A stretch of DNA of 64,000 nucleotides from positions 42,102-106,101 of the IMG/VR virus record IMGVR_UViG_3300028840_005768; one strand, written 5' to 3'. Positions 7,737 to 16,126 of this stretch are shown here, piece after piece. Within the stretch, counting starts at the first letter, position 1; each line of letters opens with the position of its first letter. The DNA is from a virus. The translations under genes and the position numbers were made by a program. The notes beneath the pieces are model-generated. The model was not told the origin of the DNA. It saw nothing but the letters and a program-made list of their open reading frames with translations, and did no database searches.

Positions 7737-9002
7737 CTACTCCAATTCGATCTGGTATCGCTGGGGACCCCTCGCCTCTCGATCCGGGTCCTTCAATTTG
7801 ACATCCATGCGCCACGAGATTCCGTACTTCGGATTGACGCCATGCAGCCACTGGAACGGTTCGGTGTAGCTGGCAAGACCTTCATAAGCGAACGAGTCTG
7901 TTGCCAGCCAAGGGCCGTTCATGATCATCTCGCCGTCCAGCTCGCCGACGCATCCCTTCTGATGAAAGTGACCGACACAGAAGTACTTGATGCGGGGGCC
8001 ATTCTGGAGCGGTGCAAGAGCTTGAAGACGCTTCTGCCTCCGTTGCAGCCCATACCAGGGAATTCCCAGATTCGAGCGCACATCGTCTCCATGGGAGATA
8101 GCGAACCCGACGCCGTTGATGTCGAGATTGACCGAAAAGGAATTCGGGATCAGGAAGCTGACGTTCTCGATATCCTGGCAGTGAAGACGAGCGATTTCAG
8201 CAATCAAGTAGTCCCAATTGTCATGGGCTCCATGATAGTCCTTCCTCTTGGACCGGCGTCCATGGTTGCCGGGGACGTAGACCACGTTCACTTGCCCGAA
8301 GTGGGCAGCCAGATCCCGATACATCAAGGCATGTAGCTGCCCTGTCGCTAGGCAGTTGCGCATCATCTTGCGGAAGTAGCTCCGAGATGCATGCCCATGA
8401 ATCTCACCGCTTGTATGGTCCCCGTAACTCAGAACATTGAGTACCGGAAAGAAGAAATTGTTCCCGAGAATCTGCTGAGTCCATTGCAGCGTCGTCTCGA
8501 TGAGACGCTCGGCACGACAGCATGAAATCGGGAAATCGTAGTGCTCAAGCCCACCACTCTCCTCAAGCGTCACGATTTGATCATGATGACCATCACTCAG
8601 ATGAAGGCATGCATGCTCCTCGATTCGGCCCTTCCTCATAATGTGATTAGCTGGTGGAAGCGGTCGAACCGGCTTGATTCGATCATCCAGCTCGTCGACC
8701 ATTGCCGTGAACAAACCTTGTGTCTTGGCATTGGCCACAGCCCGCCGGCGCTCGCGGTTCCGCTCATCACGAAGATGAGCTACTTCAGCCTCCAATGCTT
8801 TGACCCGTTCATCGGTGGGGTCATACTCGGCGAGTTTTTTCTGGTATCCTCCCGGCCAAGGAACACTTTTGTGACTGCGCTCACACGCAATATCTGACAC
8901 CAGAGAGCGGCTCACCCCATACTTGGCCGCGATCTCTCGTTGTTTCATCTGGCCGGCAGCGATATCCGCCTTCAATGCAGCAGCAGTCTCAGTTGATATC
9001 AT
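7737..9002 (-). CDS. Metallophosphoesterase with N-terminal helix-turn-helix
   Basis: 421 residues. Residues 1-45 form a HTH (MKQREIAAKYGVSRSLVSDI), followed by a charged coiled-coil linker. The catalytic domain carries the calcineurin-like motifs in order: HLSDGHHD (D-x-H) near residue 135, LSYGDHTSGE, VPGNHGR, ISHGDD and VGHFHQKG. These residues bind two metal ions. Such phage proteins are related to DNA repair nucleases of the SbcD/Mre11 type or to phosphodiesterases. Fusion to a sequence-specific DNA-binding domain suggests a DNA substrate. The start overlaps the upstream protease stop as TGATG. Confidence 0.82.
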   Translation of the reverse strand: MISTETAAALKADIAAGQMKQREIAAKYGVSRSLVSDIACERSHKSVPWPGGYQKKLAEYDPTDERVKALEAEVAHLRDERNRERRRAVANAKTQGLFTAMVDELDDRIKPVRPLPPANHIMRKGRIEEHACLHLSDGHHDQIVTLEESGGLEHYDFPISCCRAERLIETTLQWTQQILGNNFFFPVLNVLSYGDHTSGEIHGHASRSYFRKMMRNCLATGQLHALMYRDLAAHFGQVNVVYVPGNHGRRSKRKDYHGAHDNWDYLIAEIARLHCQDIENVSFLIPNSFSVNLDINGVGFAISHGDDVRSNLGIPWYGLQRRQKRLQALAPLQNGPRIKYFCVGHFHQKGCVGELDGEMIMNGPWLATDSFAYEGLASYTEPFQWLHGVNPKYGISWRMDVKLKDPDREARGPQRYQIELE

Positions 9003-9892
9003 CAGGAGCCTCCCCAGCGTGCATCCACGTCACTTGTGTCTTGCTCTTCGATTTGGCGATTCAAGAGATCCCCTCGCCAAGGGACACGACTGGCCGGCAA
9101 CAGCACCTTGCGATCAAACGCCCACAGACAATCGTGCTTCTTCGCCCACTCAAAGATTTCGCGTGTTGGGACAATGAACTTGAAACCAGGGGCACGGCTA
9201 ATGATGTGGAGACCAATAATCCCGCCCGTTTCGGCATCGGCTAATGGGCCACCGGAACAGCCGGGGTACGCATTGATCGAAACCGAATCAGTGAAGAACG
9301 GCTTCAACTTGTAACGCACTTTCAAAAGCCGATGCACCCCCGCGATAGTACCAATCGAAAGAAACGGCCCATTCTGTGGTTCATAAGGATAACCGCAATG
9401 AATCACCTCTTGCCCGACCCGGATCTGATTGAAAGCTCGATAGAAATGAGCCGTCCCATGGAGACCCCCTTCGACCAGCTCCAGCAATGCACAATCAGCG
9501 TCAATCTTCTCATCGCCAGCTCGCAGGACTCTTGCAACTCCAGCGCGACTATTTTGAGTGATAGTGAATTCTGGGAAAGTACCGTCCGGCCGCATGTGTT
9601 TGTTGACCACATGCGCCGCTGTCCAAATGAAGGTGACCCCATTACGGGAAAACACCACACCTGACCCGTGACCGCCGCCATAAGACACCATAGCCGTGTT
9701 CGCGTAGACCTGCTCGATCACTGGAGTCTCACAGGCAACTCCAACCGGAATGGTCTGCACGCTTAACGAAACAGGATTACATACCGACTCAACCCGCTGC
9801 AACATGGTTGGGGCAACCATGCCGATCCCGATCGCACTGATTGCAAACGCAATAGCGAGGGTCCACAAAGCCACCTTCTTCAGAACTTTCAT
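9002..9892 (-). CDS. Membrane-anchored trypsin-like serine protease
   Basis: 296 residues. Residues 7-28 form a hydrophobic signal anchor or signal peptide. The S1-type triad is visible: His94 in WTAAHVV, Asp133 in DADCALLEL and Ser213 in PGCSGGPL. Paired cysteines suggest a periplasmic or extracellular location. The ATG at 9890-9892 has GGAGG 5 nt upstream; an upstream TTG is rejected. Proteases of this DegP/HtrA-like catalytic type without a PDZ domain are rare in phage replication regions. Possible roles are host envelope remodelling or superinfection exclusion; these are inference. Confidence 0.82.
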   Translation of the reverse strand: MKVLKKVALWTLAIAFAISAIGIGMVAPTMLQRVESVCNPVSLSVQTIPVGVACETPVIEQVYANTAMVSYGGGHGSGVVFSRNGVTFIWTAAHVVNKHMRPDGTFPEFTITQNSRAGVARVLRAGDEKIDADCALLELVEGGLHGTAHFYRAFNQIRVGQEVIHCGYPYEPQNGPFLSIGTIAGVHRLLKVRYKLKPFFTDSVSINAYPGCSGGPLADAETGGIIGLHIISRAPGFKFIVPTREIFEWAKKHDCLWAFDRKVLLPASRVPWRGDLLNRQIEEQDTSDVDARWGGS

Positions 9893-9904
9893 AAGAGCCT
9901 CCAA

Positions 9905-10198
9905 TCAAATAGCCTCAACCTCGACTTCCGAATCCGACTTGATGAATGGATCGAAACACACGAGTAATGCCCGGTGAATTGCATCACCCAGCGTCTCGGT
10001 GTCGCGGCCACCTTGTAGCACGGTAAACCGCACGCTTCGACCATCGACATGAATGGTTGGATCACGCTCTTGACAATCAGGATGCCACCCGTCACCTTGA
10101 CGAAGACACCCGATCAGCGCATCCTTCAACTGTTGAGGGCTCCCACGAATCACAGCACGAAGTGAGGGCGATAGATGGATGCTGAATTTCAATCTCAT
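9905..10198 (-). CDS. Hypothetical protein
   Basis: 97 residues, overlapping the SNF2 gene stop as ATGA. The middle (TIHVDGRSVRFTVLQGGRDT) is beta-rich and the end is acidic. No family recognised. Its coupling to the helicase suggests a helper role in DNA metabolism, but the sequence does not show one. Confidence 0.6.
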   Translation of the reverse strand: MRLKFSIHLSPSLRAVIRGSPQQLKDALIGCLRQGDGWHPDCQERDPTIHVDGRSVRFTVLQGGRDTETLGDAIHRALLVCFDPFIKSDSEVEVEAI

Positions 10199-12147
10199 GG
10201 TTGTTTCGCCCAGTTGATGTTCTGAACCACCTCACCCATCGTCATCAATTCGAGCTTCCGGTTCTCTCGGATGATCTCCAGCACGCGCTCGTCGGTGGGT
10301 AGGTGTATCAAATCGACGATGGTGCAACCGCGATTCTCATCCATGCCGGGACGATGCACTCGTGCTTCCGACTGGATGCGAAATTCCGGCTTGAAACTGT
10401 TGGACCAGAAGACTTCCATACGAGCTTCAACAAGAGTGAAGCTCATTCCACCTGATTCTGGGTGAGCAACGAAGGCAACTCGTAGATTGGCTGCCCGATC
10501 AGCCCAAAAGTCTAGTGGCTTTGCGTCGGTAAGTCGGCTTCCATCCGGGGCAATCACTTCGAACTGCTTACCGTCACAACGAACCACATGCCATTGCTCC
10601 TCACGACAGATCCGTATGACCCGTTCAAGGGAGCCTGTGAAGCCGGCGAAGATCACGATGCGCCCGGTCTCTTCGTTCTCTTCCAACAAATCGCGGAGCG
10701 CTCGATCCTTTGGGCAAGGAATCTCACGAGCAACCCGCTTTGTCTTCGGCCGCTCACCGGAGCCGCCACAAACCGGGCAAGGAGCCTTGCGCTTCTCGAG
10801 CTTTGCAACCAGCTCCTCATCAAGCATGTCGATCGCTTTGTACACGCGTCCCTCAGGATGAACCCACTCATCCACTTCCCCGCACGCCGCAGGACAGTGA
10901 TTGCACTTAGTCATCCCATCCGGTTCTTCGCGGTACTGGAACCCATCCGACAACTCACGAAGAAGCGTCATTGCCGTCATGGCATTTGGCGCCGAGTCGG
11001 CAATTGCCTTGGCCACACGAAGAACGGACGACGTCGGCTTACAGATCACCTGGCGGTAACGCTTCTCTGGCAAGTCCAAGCAATCCTTCTTGTGTTGAAT
11101 CAGCACTAAGCCTTTGAGACGTTCATACATGAACGCCACTTCATTCTTTGACGGCTTGAACGGGTGATAGTCATCATCCCCGTCTTCTTCCATGAAACTG
11201 TCACGTTGATGGCACGGTGCTGTATCGTATTCTCCGCAGGTGTCACACTTGTGCTCGTCGTCGCGCCAACCGATCCGATTCCAGAAGGTTCCCGAGTCAA
11301 AGCTCTTCTGGACCATGAACGCAAGACGCCGCTCCAAGGCCTTTGCGCTGCCTTCACGAAGAAAACCTGGCCAAGCAATCTCACATTGACTCCACCAGTC
11401 GGTCGGCTTCTTTGGCGACGGGGTGCCTGACATTTCGATGACGTACCCATCGAAGCCATAAGCCCCTCGGATTCGATCAGCCAGTAATTGGGCGGCTTTC
11501 GATCGTTGACTTTCCCAGTGCTTCAAACGCGAGGATTCATCAAAGATCACGCCTTGGGGAAGCGGGTTGCCTGGCTGCCATTCGTCCATGATCCGAACCA
11601 AACGTTCGTAAGTCATGAACTCCACTGTGGCCGCCGTCTCATCGAACTCCCACCTCCTGAATTCACGATCAATGTTTTGAAGGCTCCGTTTAGGACCAAC
11701 CCAGTACCAGTGATCAGCGACAGACTGTTCGATCACTTCTTGAGCAGACAGGGTCTTACCGAGACCCATCTCCGCACCCCAAATCTGATAATGGTACGTG
11801 AGCCCATGATCGGACATCGCTCGCTGATTGAGCATCAAGGGACGCGCATACTCATGCTGAACAAGCGGTCGATCAAACCACTCGTAGACATCCTTGCCCA
11901 TCAAGTAGCCGAGCTGAAACTGATTCCTAAAGCAGTCGAGGACGGACCATATCTTGCGCGGATTCGTTTCTTCGAAGCCGTGCCAGCGACTACCTCGCAT
12001 CGCCTTAATTTCGTCCTTCAGGGCGAAGGGGGATTTCAGGAACCAGATTCGACCATCAGCAAACTGGATACGTGCCGGACTCCTCACCAGAGTTCCGCCA
12101 CGGGTCTCATGGATCAGTTTGACGTCGAGTATCTTTGGATCAGACAT
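10195..12147 (-). CDS. SNF2-family superfamily 2 helicase/translocase with zinc knuckles
   Basis: 650 residues. Motif I is GAEMGLGKT (Lys131), motif II is VIFDESSRL near residue 200, motif III is MSGTPSPKK, and the C-terminal RecA lobe ends with motif VI RVHRPGMDENRG. Three cysteine clusters (CDTCGEYDTAPCH, CNHCPAACGEVDEW and CPVCGGSG) lie in the inter-lobe region and probably bind zinc; they are an unusual elaboration. Phage SNF2 proteins remodel protein-DNA complexes at replication or recombination sites. The ATG has GGGGA upstream. Confidence 0.88.
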   Translation of the reverse strand: MSDPKILDVKLIHETRGGTLVRSPARIQFADGRIWFLKSPFALKDEIKAMRGSRWHGFEETNPRKIWSVLDCFRNQFQLGYLMGKDVYEWFDRPLVQHEYARPLMLNQRAMSDHGLTYHYQIWGAEMGLGKTLSAQEVIEQSVADHWYWVGPKRSLQNIDREFRRWEFDETAATVEFMTYERLVRIMDEWQPGNPLPQGVIFDESSRLKHWESQRSKAAQLLADRIRGAYGFDGYVIEMSGTPSPKKPTDWWSQCEIAWPGFLREGSAKALERRLAFMVQKSFDSGTFWNRIGWRDDEHKCDTCGEYDTAPCHQRDSFMEEDGDDDYHPFKPSKNEVAFMYERLKGLVLIQHKKDCLDLPEKRYRQVICKPTSSVLRVAKAIADSAPNAMTAMTLLRELSDGFQYREEPDGMTKCNHCPAACGEVDEWVHPEGRVYKAIDMLDEELVAKLEKRKAPCPVCGGSGERPKTKRVAREIPCPKDRALRDLLEENEETGRIVIFAGFTGSLERVIRICREEQWHVVRCDGKQFEVIAPDGSRLTDAKPLDFWADRAANLRVAFVAHPESGGMSFTLVEARMEVFWSNSFKPEFRIQSEARVHRPGMDENRGCTIVDLIHLPTDERVLEIIRENRKLELMTMGEVVQNINWAKQP

Positions 12148-12351
12148 GCTTTCCCCATGAGATTTGATGCCACAGGCGTTCGTGCAAAATGAAGAGGACG
12201 GTCTTCACCAAGACGCAAGCAACCGAAAGTCCGATACTGACCGCAATGTCTGCAGTGAACAGAAACGTAATCCCGAGCGTGACCCAAACGAAAGCGTCTC
12301 CCAACTAATCGCCTTAGCGACAGAACGGCGCACCTTGCTCGGATCTTTCAT
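12140..12351 (-). pseudogene. DUF2061-type membrane protein interrupted by a frameshift
   Basis: From ATG 12349-12351 the frame reads RRSVAKAISWETLSF, matching the start of DUF2061 proteins. It then loses similarity, while the -1 frame continues VWVTLGITFLFTADIAVSIG, LSVACVLVKTVLFILHERLW and HQISWGKHV to a TGA at 12140-12142, matching the rest of the family. The switch lies at the TTT of CTTTCGTTTGGG near 12282; one missing T would restore a 70-residue two-helix membrane protein. It could be a sequencing error, a true null allele or recoding; no classical slippery heptamer is present. The start overlaps the upstream gene as ATGA, so the locus is a genuine operon member. Confidence 0.7.
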
Positions 12352-12869
12352 CGATGATCCTCCAGCAGGAATGTGACCGTGTCCGAGGCCGGTCGACGAA
12401 CACAATCCGACCAGACGTTCAGATTCACAGCTTCAAAGAGACTGAGCACCTTGTTGAACAGAGTGCGCACATTGAGTTCCATGTCTTGTTGACAGCCAGA
12501 TAGCACAGCATCACGCCATTGAGCGAGTGTGCCCGTGACCACAGCTATCTGAATGGGGCGTGAAAGCGTATCCGCGATCACAAATGGCATCCCGGCACAA
12601 CATTCCAAGATGTCTTGCATATCGCGTTCATCAGCCGCAATCAGAACACTGAAAGACACATGCGTTAGTAGGCGGGGTGACAATGCAACGGACGCATGAG
12701 GATCCTTCATTGCCGCCAGGCAACTCAGAAAACGTTCAGCCTCATTCAAGCTTCGATGACTCGCATCGGCAGCCGCCGCGGGACTGTAGCCCAACATCTG
12801 GTGGCTCAGTCCAATGAACGTGCTGAAATCGATCGCCGGTTGTTGGATAAGAATTGCATCAGTCGGCAT
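12348..12869 (-). CDS. Hypothetical protein
   Basis: 173 residues, mostly helical by composition, with cysteines scattered and no recognisable motif. Starts at ATG 12867-12869, directly downstream on the transcript of a hairpin at 12890-12925, and couples to the DUF2061-like gene by ATGA overlap. Function unknown. Confidence 0.6.
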   Translation of the reverse strand: MPTDAILIQQPAIDFSTFIGLSHQMLGYSPAAAADASHRSLNEAERFLSCLAAMKDPHASVALSPRLLTHVSFSVLIAADERDMQDILECCAGMPFVIADTLSRPIQIAVVTGTLAQWRDAVLSGCQQDMELNVRTLFNKVLSLFEAVNLNVWSDCVRRPASDTVTFLLEDHR

Positions 12870-12889
12870 GACACTGCCTCAAAAGACAG

Positions 12890-12925
12890 CGAGCCGATAG
12901 CAGCAGAATGGCCGCTACCGGCTCG
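12890..12925 (-). terminator. Hairpin, possible rho-independent terminator
   Basis: A 15-bp imperfect stem (12890-12904 with 12911-12925) closed by a 6-nt loop. On the minus strand it is followed by CTGTCTTTTGAGG, a short T-rich tract, so it could attenuate transcription between the small membrane gene at 13.2 kb and the gene at 12.87 kb. Confidence 0.4.
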
Positions 12926-13141
12926 CACGGGATGAGACCGGACAAGGTGGACCAAACAGAACAGCAGTCCACCCTGCATCACTCAGCCGCGGCTAAGCAA
13001 CATGCCTGCGTCCAGACATCCGGGTTGCCAGTTCCTAATCAGCCCTGACGACGGTTTGGTCTCCGGGCCTTTCGCCATAATCATCCGGCCACTTCCCCAC
13101 TGGCAGGCGTGTACCGGGCCCTAGCCTACACCGTAACTCGA

Positions 13142-13282
13142 CTAGGGGCTTCCTCCGCCGATCAACTGAAGGATCATCTGCGTCACCTGGTCCGCATAGA
13201 CACCACCACTCGCCAGTGCCACTGCGGCCAGCAGGATGACGTAGGTCCACTTGTTCTTCAGAAGCTTCTTCGCAGTTTCCAT
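13142..13282 (-). CDS. Small single-pass membrane protein
   Basis: A 46-residue frame with a lysine-rich start (METAKKLLKNK), one hydrophobic helix (WTYVILLAAVALASGGVYA) and an amphipathic end. GAGGAG lies 5 nt before the ATG at 13280-13282, which is strong support for translation. Size and topology would fit a small holin-like or regulatory membrane peptide, but no family is recognised. It is isolated, with 170-270 bases of non-coding DNA on each side. Confidence 0.6.
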   Translation of the reverse strand: METAKKLLKNKWTYVILLAAVALASGGVYADQVTQMILQLIGGGSP

Positions 13283-13369
13283 AGGCTCCTCATCGGGTTA
13301 GAGATAGAGTTACCCCTTGGGGTCCCCTTCACCTGAACGGTTGAGGCCGAGGCACACCTACCCCAAGTT

Positions 13370-13403
13370 CCCTCGGTCAGAATCGACCCTCGGTCAGAAT
13401 CGA
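13370..13403. repeat. Tandem 17-bp repeat, two exact copies
   Basis: The unit CCCTCGGTCAGAATCGA occurs at 13370-13386 and again at 13387-13403 without mismatch, in the leader between the 240-residue gene and the small membrane gene. It could be a paired protein-binding site. Confidence 0.6.
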
Positions 13404-13456
13404 TTCGGGTAACATCTTAGTATCTCCGAAACAACGCCCAAACGGTTGGCGCCTTT

Positions 13457-14179
13457 TCAGCGAGCCCGCCGTTTTCCGGCATCTTTCTCGTCGACTTTCT
13501 CGACGGTCGGCTCCTTCGGGTTGATGAAGTCCTGAACCTGCTTGACGATCACAGCAGGCATCGGGAGCTGCTGGAACGGCGTAGAGCACTTGATGACCAC
13601 CGGAGCATGCCAGGAGAACTTCTTCTTGATATACTTGACCCGCAACGTGACCGGCAGGGGACCATGCGGGTCCACACCATCAAGACCGCGGGCTTCAATG
13701 TCGCCCGGCGTCAGCGGGAGGAAGGGGTAAATCTTCTTCGCCTCGCTCCGCGTCGACTTCGTCCCGCAGAAGTACTCCAAGAAGCGACCGGTCGACCGCT
13801 CGATAACCAGGAAGCTCGGACCATACATGCAGCCGCTGTCCTTCCCTTGAGCGGCAGCCATGATCCGCTTGAACTCATCGGACTCCATATCGTAGGCCGC
13901 GATCACAGCATCCCGGTCATTCATGTCCAAAGCCTTCGGCCGGCGTGCCAACGGCAGGACGTCAATTGACTCACCCAGATCGGTGATGTCTTCAGCAGAC
14001 TCAGGAATCCCCCAATGACCAGGTGCAATCAACTGCTGATCCACAGCAGAGCCCTTCGAATAGAGCTGCAACCGTGCCAAGAAATCGCCGCCCTTGGCCA
14101 GATCGGCAAAGGCATCGTCCGAACCAAGCTGTGTCGAAGGAAGTTGTGACAGATCGACCGGGACCAATTCGTTACTCAT
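13457..14179 (-). CDS. Hypothetical protein, possible ssDNA-binding or replication accessory protein
   Basis: 240 residues. Notable segments are IPESAEDITDLGESIDVLPL, DSGCMYGPSFLVIERSTGRF and a lysine-rich end. The size, the acidic/basic C-terminal stretch (EPTVEKVDEKDAGKRRAR) and the position between two DNA-metabolism clusters would fit a single-stranded DNA-binding or recombination mediator, but no OB-fold signature is readable. Starts at ATG 14177-14179 with GAGG upstream. Treated as hypothetical. Confidence 0.6.
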   Translation of the reverse strand: MSNELVPVDLSQLPSTQLGSDDAFADLAKGGDFLARLQLYSKGSAVDQQLIAPGHWGIPESAEDITDLGESIDVLPLARRPKALDMNDRDAVIAAYDMESDEFKRIMAAAQGKDSGCMYGPSFLVIERSTGRFLEYFCGTKSTRSEAKKIYPFLPLTPGDIEARGLDGVDPHGPLPVTLRVKYIKKKFSWHAPVVIKCSTPFQQLPMPAVIVKQVQDFINPKEPTVEKVDEKDAGKRRAR

Positions 14180-14250
14180 GTGTTGTGAACCTCATTTGAA
14201 ATCAGACAGAAGAAACAGGACAGAGCACTCTCAGACAGACATCACTTCAT

Positions 14251-15138
14251 TCACACACCTCCTCTTTGCGACCAGCGTTTACGGGCTCTCCCTCGAACGG
14301 CTTCCTCTTGCTCTCTCACGCTGTTTTCATCAAGATGCATTGCCCACTTCAACGCCGCCATCCAACCGTCTAACGGTGTCTGGCAGCCTTCCGCCGAAAG
14401 AATCAGCGGTCCTTCGCATGGGCGTTGAACTTCAGCTTCAACCGCTTTCACCGGACGCAAATACGCTTGTGGCTGAAATTCCTCAGTGAAGATTGCATCC
14501 AACCGTCCCTGTCGCACCGCTTCGCGATATTGCTTAATGAACGCTGCGACTAATGCCTTGAAGTCCTTTGACGGCATTGTCTTGGCACGTTGGACATAAT
14601 CCCCTCGGAAACGGGTTGGCAGCTTGCTCAGCATGTAACCATTGCTCAAGCAAATCTCACCACGGTCAATCGCCTTCTGAGTCCGCGGATCAAGTTTCAG
14701 TAACCCCAATTGATGCTGGATCCACTGCGGGCTCTTGCTGACCATCACCGCCAGTTCTGCCAAGGTCATATCCGACTTGGTTTTCTGGATGCGCTGCAGT
14801 TGTTTGGCAAACTCGCAAGGCTTCGTATCCGGCCGAATAGCGTTTGCCTGAATCTGTAGCGCAAGCACATCATCATCACTGATGCCGTGCTTGATGATGG
14901 TCGGGATACTTGGCAATCCCAATTCCTTGGCGCACGTCCAGCGCCACATGCCATCAATGACTTCGTACGATTCAAGCCGCCGGGGGCTCGGGCGAGCAGC
15001 AATTGAATTGAGGAATCCTTTGGCCTCAATCGAGTCGCGCATCTCCAGATACACGACGGAATCTCGAAGAACCGGCCTCAGAAGAACCCAGGGTTCAGTG
15101 AGTTGGTCGATAGGTAGATCGCGAAATTGATCATCCAT
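14251..15138 (-). CDS. ParB-like protein (second of two)
   Basis: 295 residues. A ParB/Srx-type N-terminus (LPIDQLTEPWVLLRPV, VYLEMRDSIEAKGFLNSIAA, then YEVIDGMWRWTCAKELGL in place of GxHRxxA) is followed by a HTH region (MTLAELAVMVSKSPQWIQHQ). The frame is open to a GTG at 15177, but that codon lies on the -10 region of the conserved promoter, so the ATG at 15136-15138 with GGTGAG upstream is chosen. It is the first gene behind that promoter and could be a transcription regulator. Only weakly similar to the first ParB-like protein. Confidence 0.72.
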   Translation of the reverse strand: MDDQFRDLPIDQLTEPWVLLRPVLRDSVVYLEMRDSIEAKGFLNSIAARPSPRRLESYEVIDGMWRWTCAKELGLPSIPTIIKHGISDDDVLALQIQANAIRPDTKPCEFAKQLQRIQKTKSDMTLAELAVMVSKSPQWIQHQLGLLKLDPRTQKAIDRGEICLSNGYMLSKLPTRFRGDYVQRAKTMPSKDFKALVAAFIKQYREAVRQGRLDAIFTEEFQPQAYLRPVKAVEAEVQRPCEGPLILSAEGCQTPLDGWMAALKWAMHLDENSVREQEEAVRGRARKRWSQRGGV

Positions 15139-15176
15139 CTCACCGCCGGAGAAGAGATTTGCCTGCTCGATACACA

Positions 15177-15208
15177 CATACTATAGGCGAATCGGTAGAT
15201 TTTACGCC
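15177..15208 (-). promoter_or_regulatory. Conserved phage promoter, copy 1
   Basis: On the minus strand GGCGTAAAA is followed by 13 nt and CTATAGTATG. The same two blocks with the same spacing occur at 21.0 and 51.4 kb, each before the first gene of a minus-strand operon. Here it precedes the second ParB-like gene with a leader of about 35 nt. Confidence 0.75.
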
Positions 15209-15233
15209 AAACAACGGGGATTTCTTTTAGGGC

Positions 15234-15662
15234 CTATTCAACAGGGACGCGCTGCTCACAGGAGTCGCACTTCTCGCTTGTAACCATCTTCTGTGACCTC
15301 ATACAGAAGGCGATCACATCGATGCATTGGCAGCTCTCATGGAGAACGGTTGAATGCATCCGCAACGCGCATGGTGTCCAGACCGGGCGGAAGAGCCATG
15401 AGTTCTCGCCATCCAGCACGTATCCATCAATCGGCCGGGGTGGCTCCCAGTCATCTGGTCCCCTCTGGTATTCAATCGAACCATCATCGTGAAAGGTTAC
15501 GCGCCCATACCCTGGAGGCAAGGTGAACCGCATCATGGCGAGATGGTTCTCGTGGCTCCCGCCGGAGTAAACGACCCAGCCAGGACCGTTTGGCCTGGGG
15601 CCTGATTCTGCCGTGGGTTGAGATATCGTGGCAGGATGCTGTAGGCAGTCTTTGCATGTCAT
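15234..15662 (-). CDS. Hypothetical zinc-ribbon protein, paralogue A
   Basis: 142 residues. N-terminal MTCKDCLQH and C-terminal SEKCDSCEQRVPVE each hold a CxxC pair that may form one zinc site. The middle contains VTFHDDGSIEYQRG and DWEPPRPIDGYV, which recur in the next gene upstream, so the two are tandem duplicates. No function known. The start overlaps that gene's stop as ATGA. Confidence 0.6.
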   Translation of the reverse strand: MTCKDCLQHPATISQPTAESGPRPNGPGWVVYSGGSHENHLAMMRFTLPPGYGRVTFHDDGSIEYQRGPDDWEPPRPIDGYVLDGENSWLFRPVWTPCALRMHSTVLHESCQCIDVIAFCMRSQKMVTSEKCDSCEQRVPVE

Positions 15663-16126
15663 GAGTCAATCTCCCGGCAGCTCTGACAGCGTTGACCTTG
15701 AATCTCGCCATGTTGCTTACACTGATAAGTAATCTGAGCTGCGCCGCAGGCTGAGTAAGTGATGTTGCGTATTCGTTGATCACAGACAGGGAGAATGGGG
15801 ATGAAGACCCATGCATCCGGGCTTTGCAGATTCTGAGATTTGCGTTGGTATCCATCAGGTACCGGCGGCGGTTCCCAACCTCGCTTTGGAAAAGCAATGA
15901 CTCCATCATCAAGGAGGCGGGGTCGAGCGTGAGTTGTTGGTGGGTTCACAGTTCGCATCTCTACGGTCGTGGAGCCATCACGCACAGAACATTGAGCGCA
16001 CGTCTCTGGCTCGACTCGTTTCTTGTAGGAAGCCGCCCGCTCATTGTGGCAAATGAAGATAATCGTGTGTCCACCTTTGCGGGCCTCCAGCCGTCGTGCG
16101 CAAGGAAGAATCTCGATCTCATTCAT
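15659..16126 (-). CDS. Hypothetical zinc-ribbon protein, paralogue B
   Basis: 155 residues from ATG 16124-16126 (longer starts would overlap deeply with the upstream gene). It shares with its neighbour the blocks LLDDGVIAFPKRGWEPPPVP, DGY, a Trp-x-Phe-x-Pro segment, a following Cys/Arg pattern and a terminal CQSC pair. ICHNERAASYKKRVEPETCA-type pairs may add a second zinc site. Function unknown. Confidence 0.6.
   Translation of the reverse strand: MNEIEILPCARRLEARKGGHTIIFICHNERAASYKKRVEPETCAQCSVRDGSTTVEMRTVNPPTTHARPRLLDDGVIAFPKRGWEPPPVPDGYQRKSQNLQSPDAWVFIPILPVCDQRIRNITYSACGAAQITYQCKQHGEIQGQRCQSCREIDS

Noticed and set aside
7549-7851. 100-residue minus frame
   Set aside because: It overlaps tRNA-Asn and the phosphoesterase gene; the 43-residue frame with a ribosome site explains the gap better.
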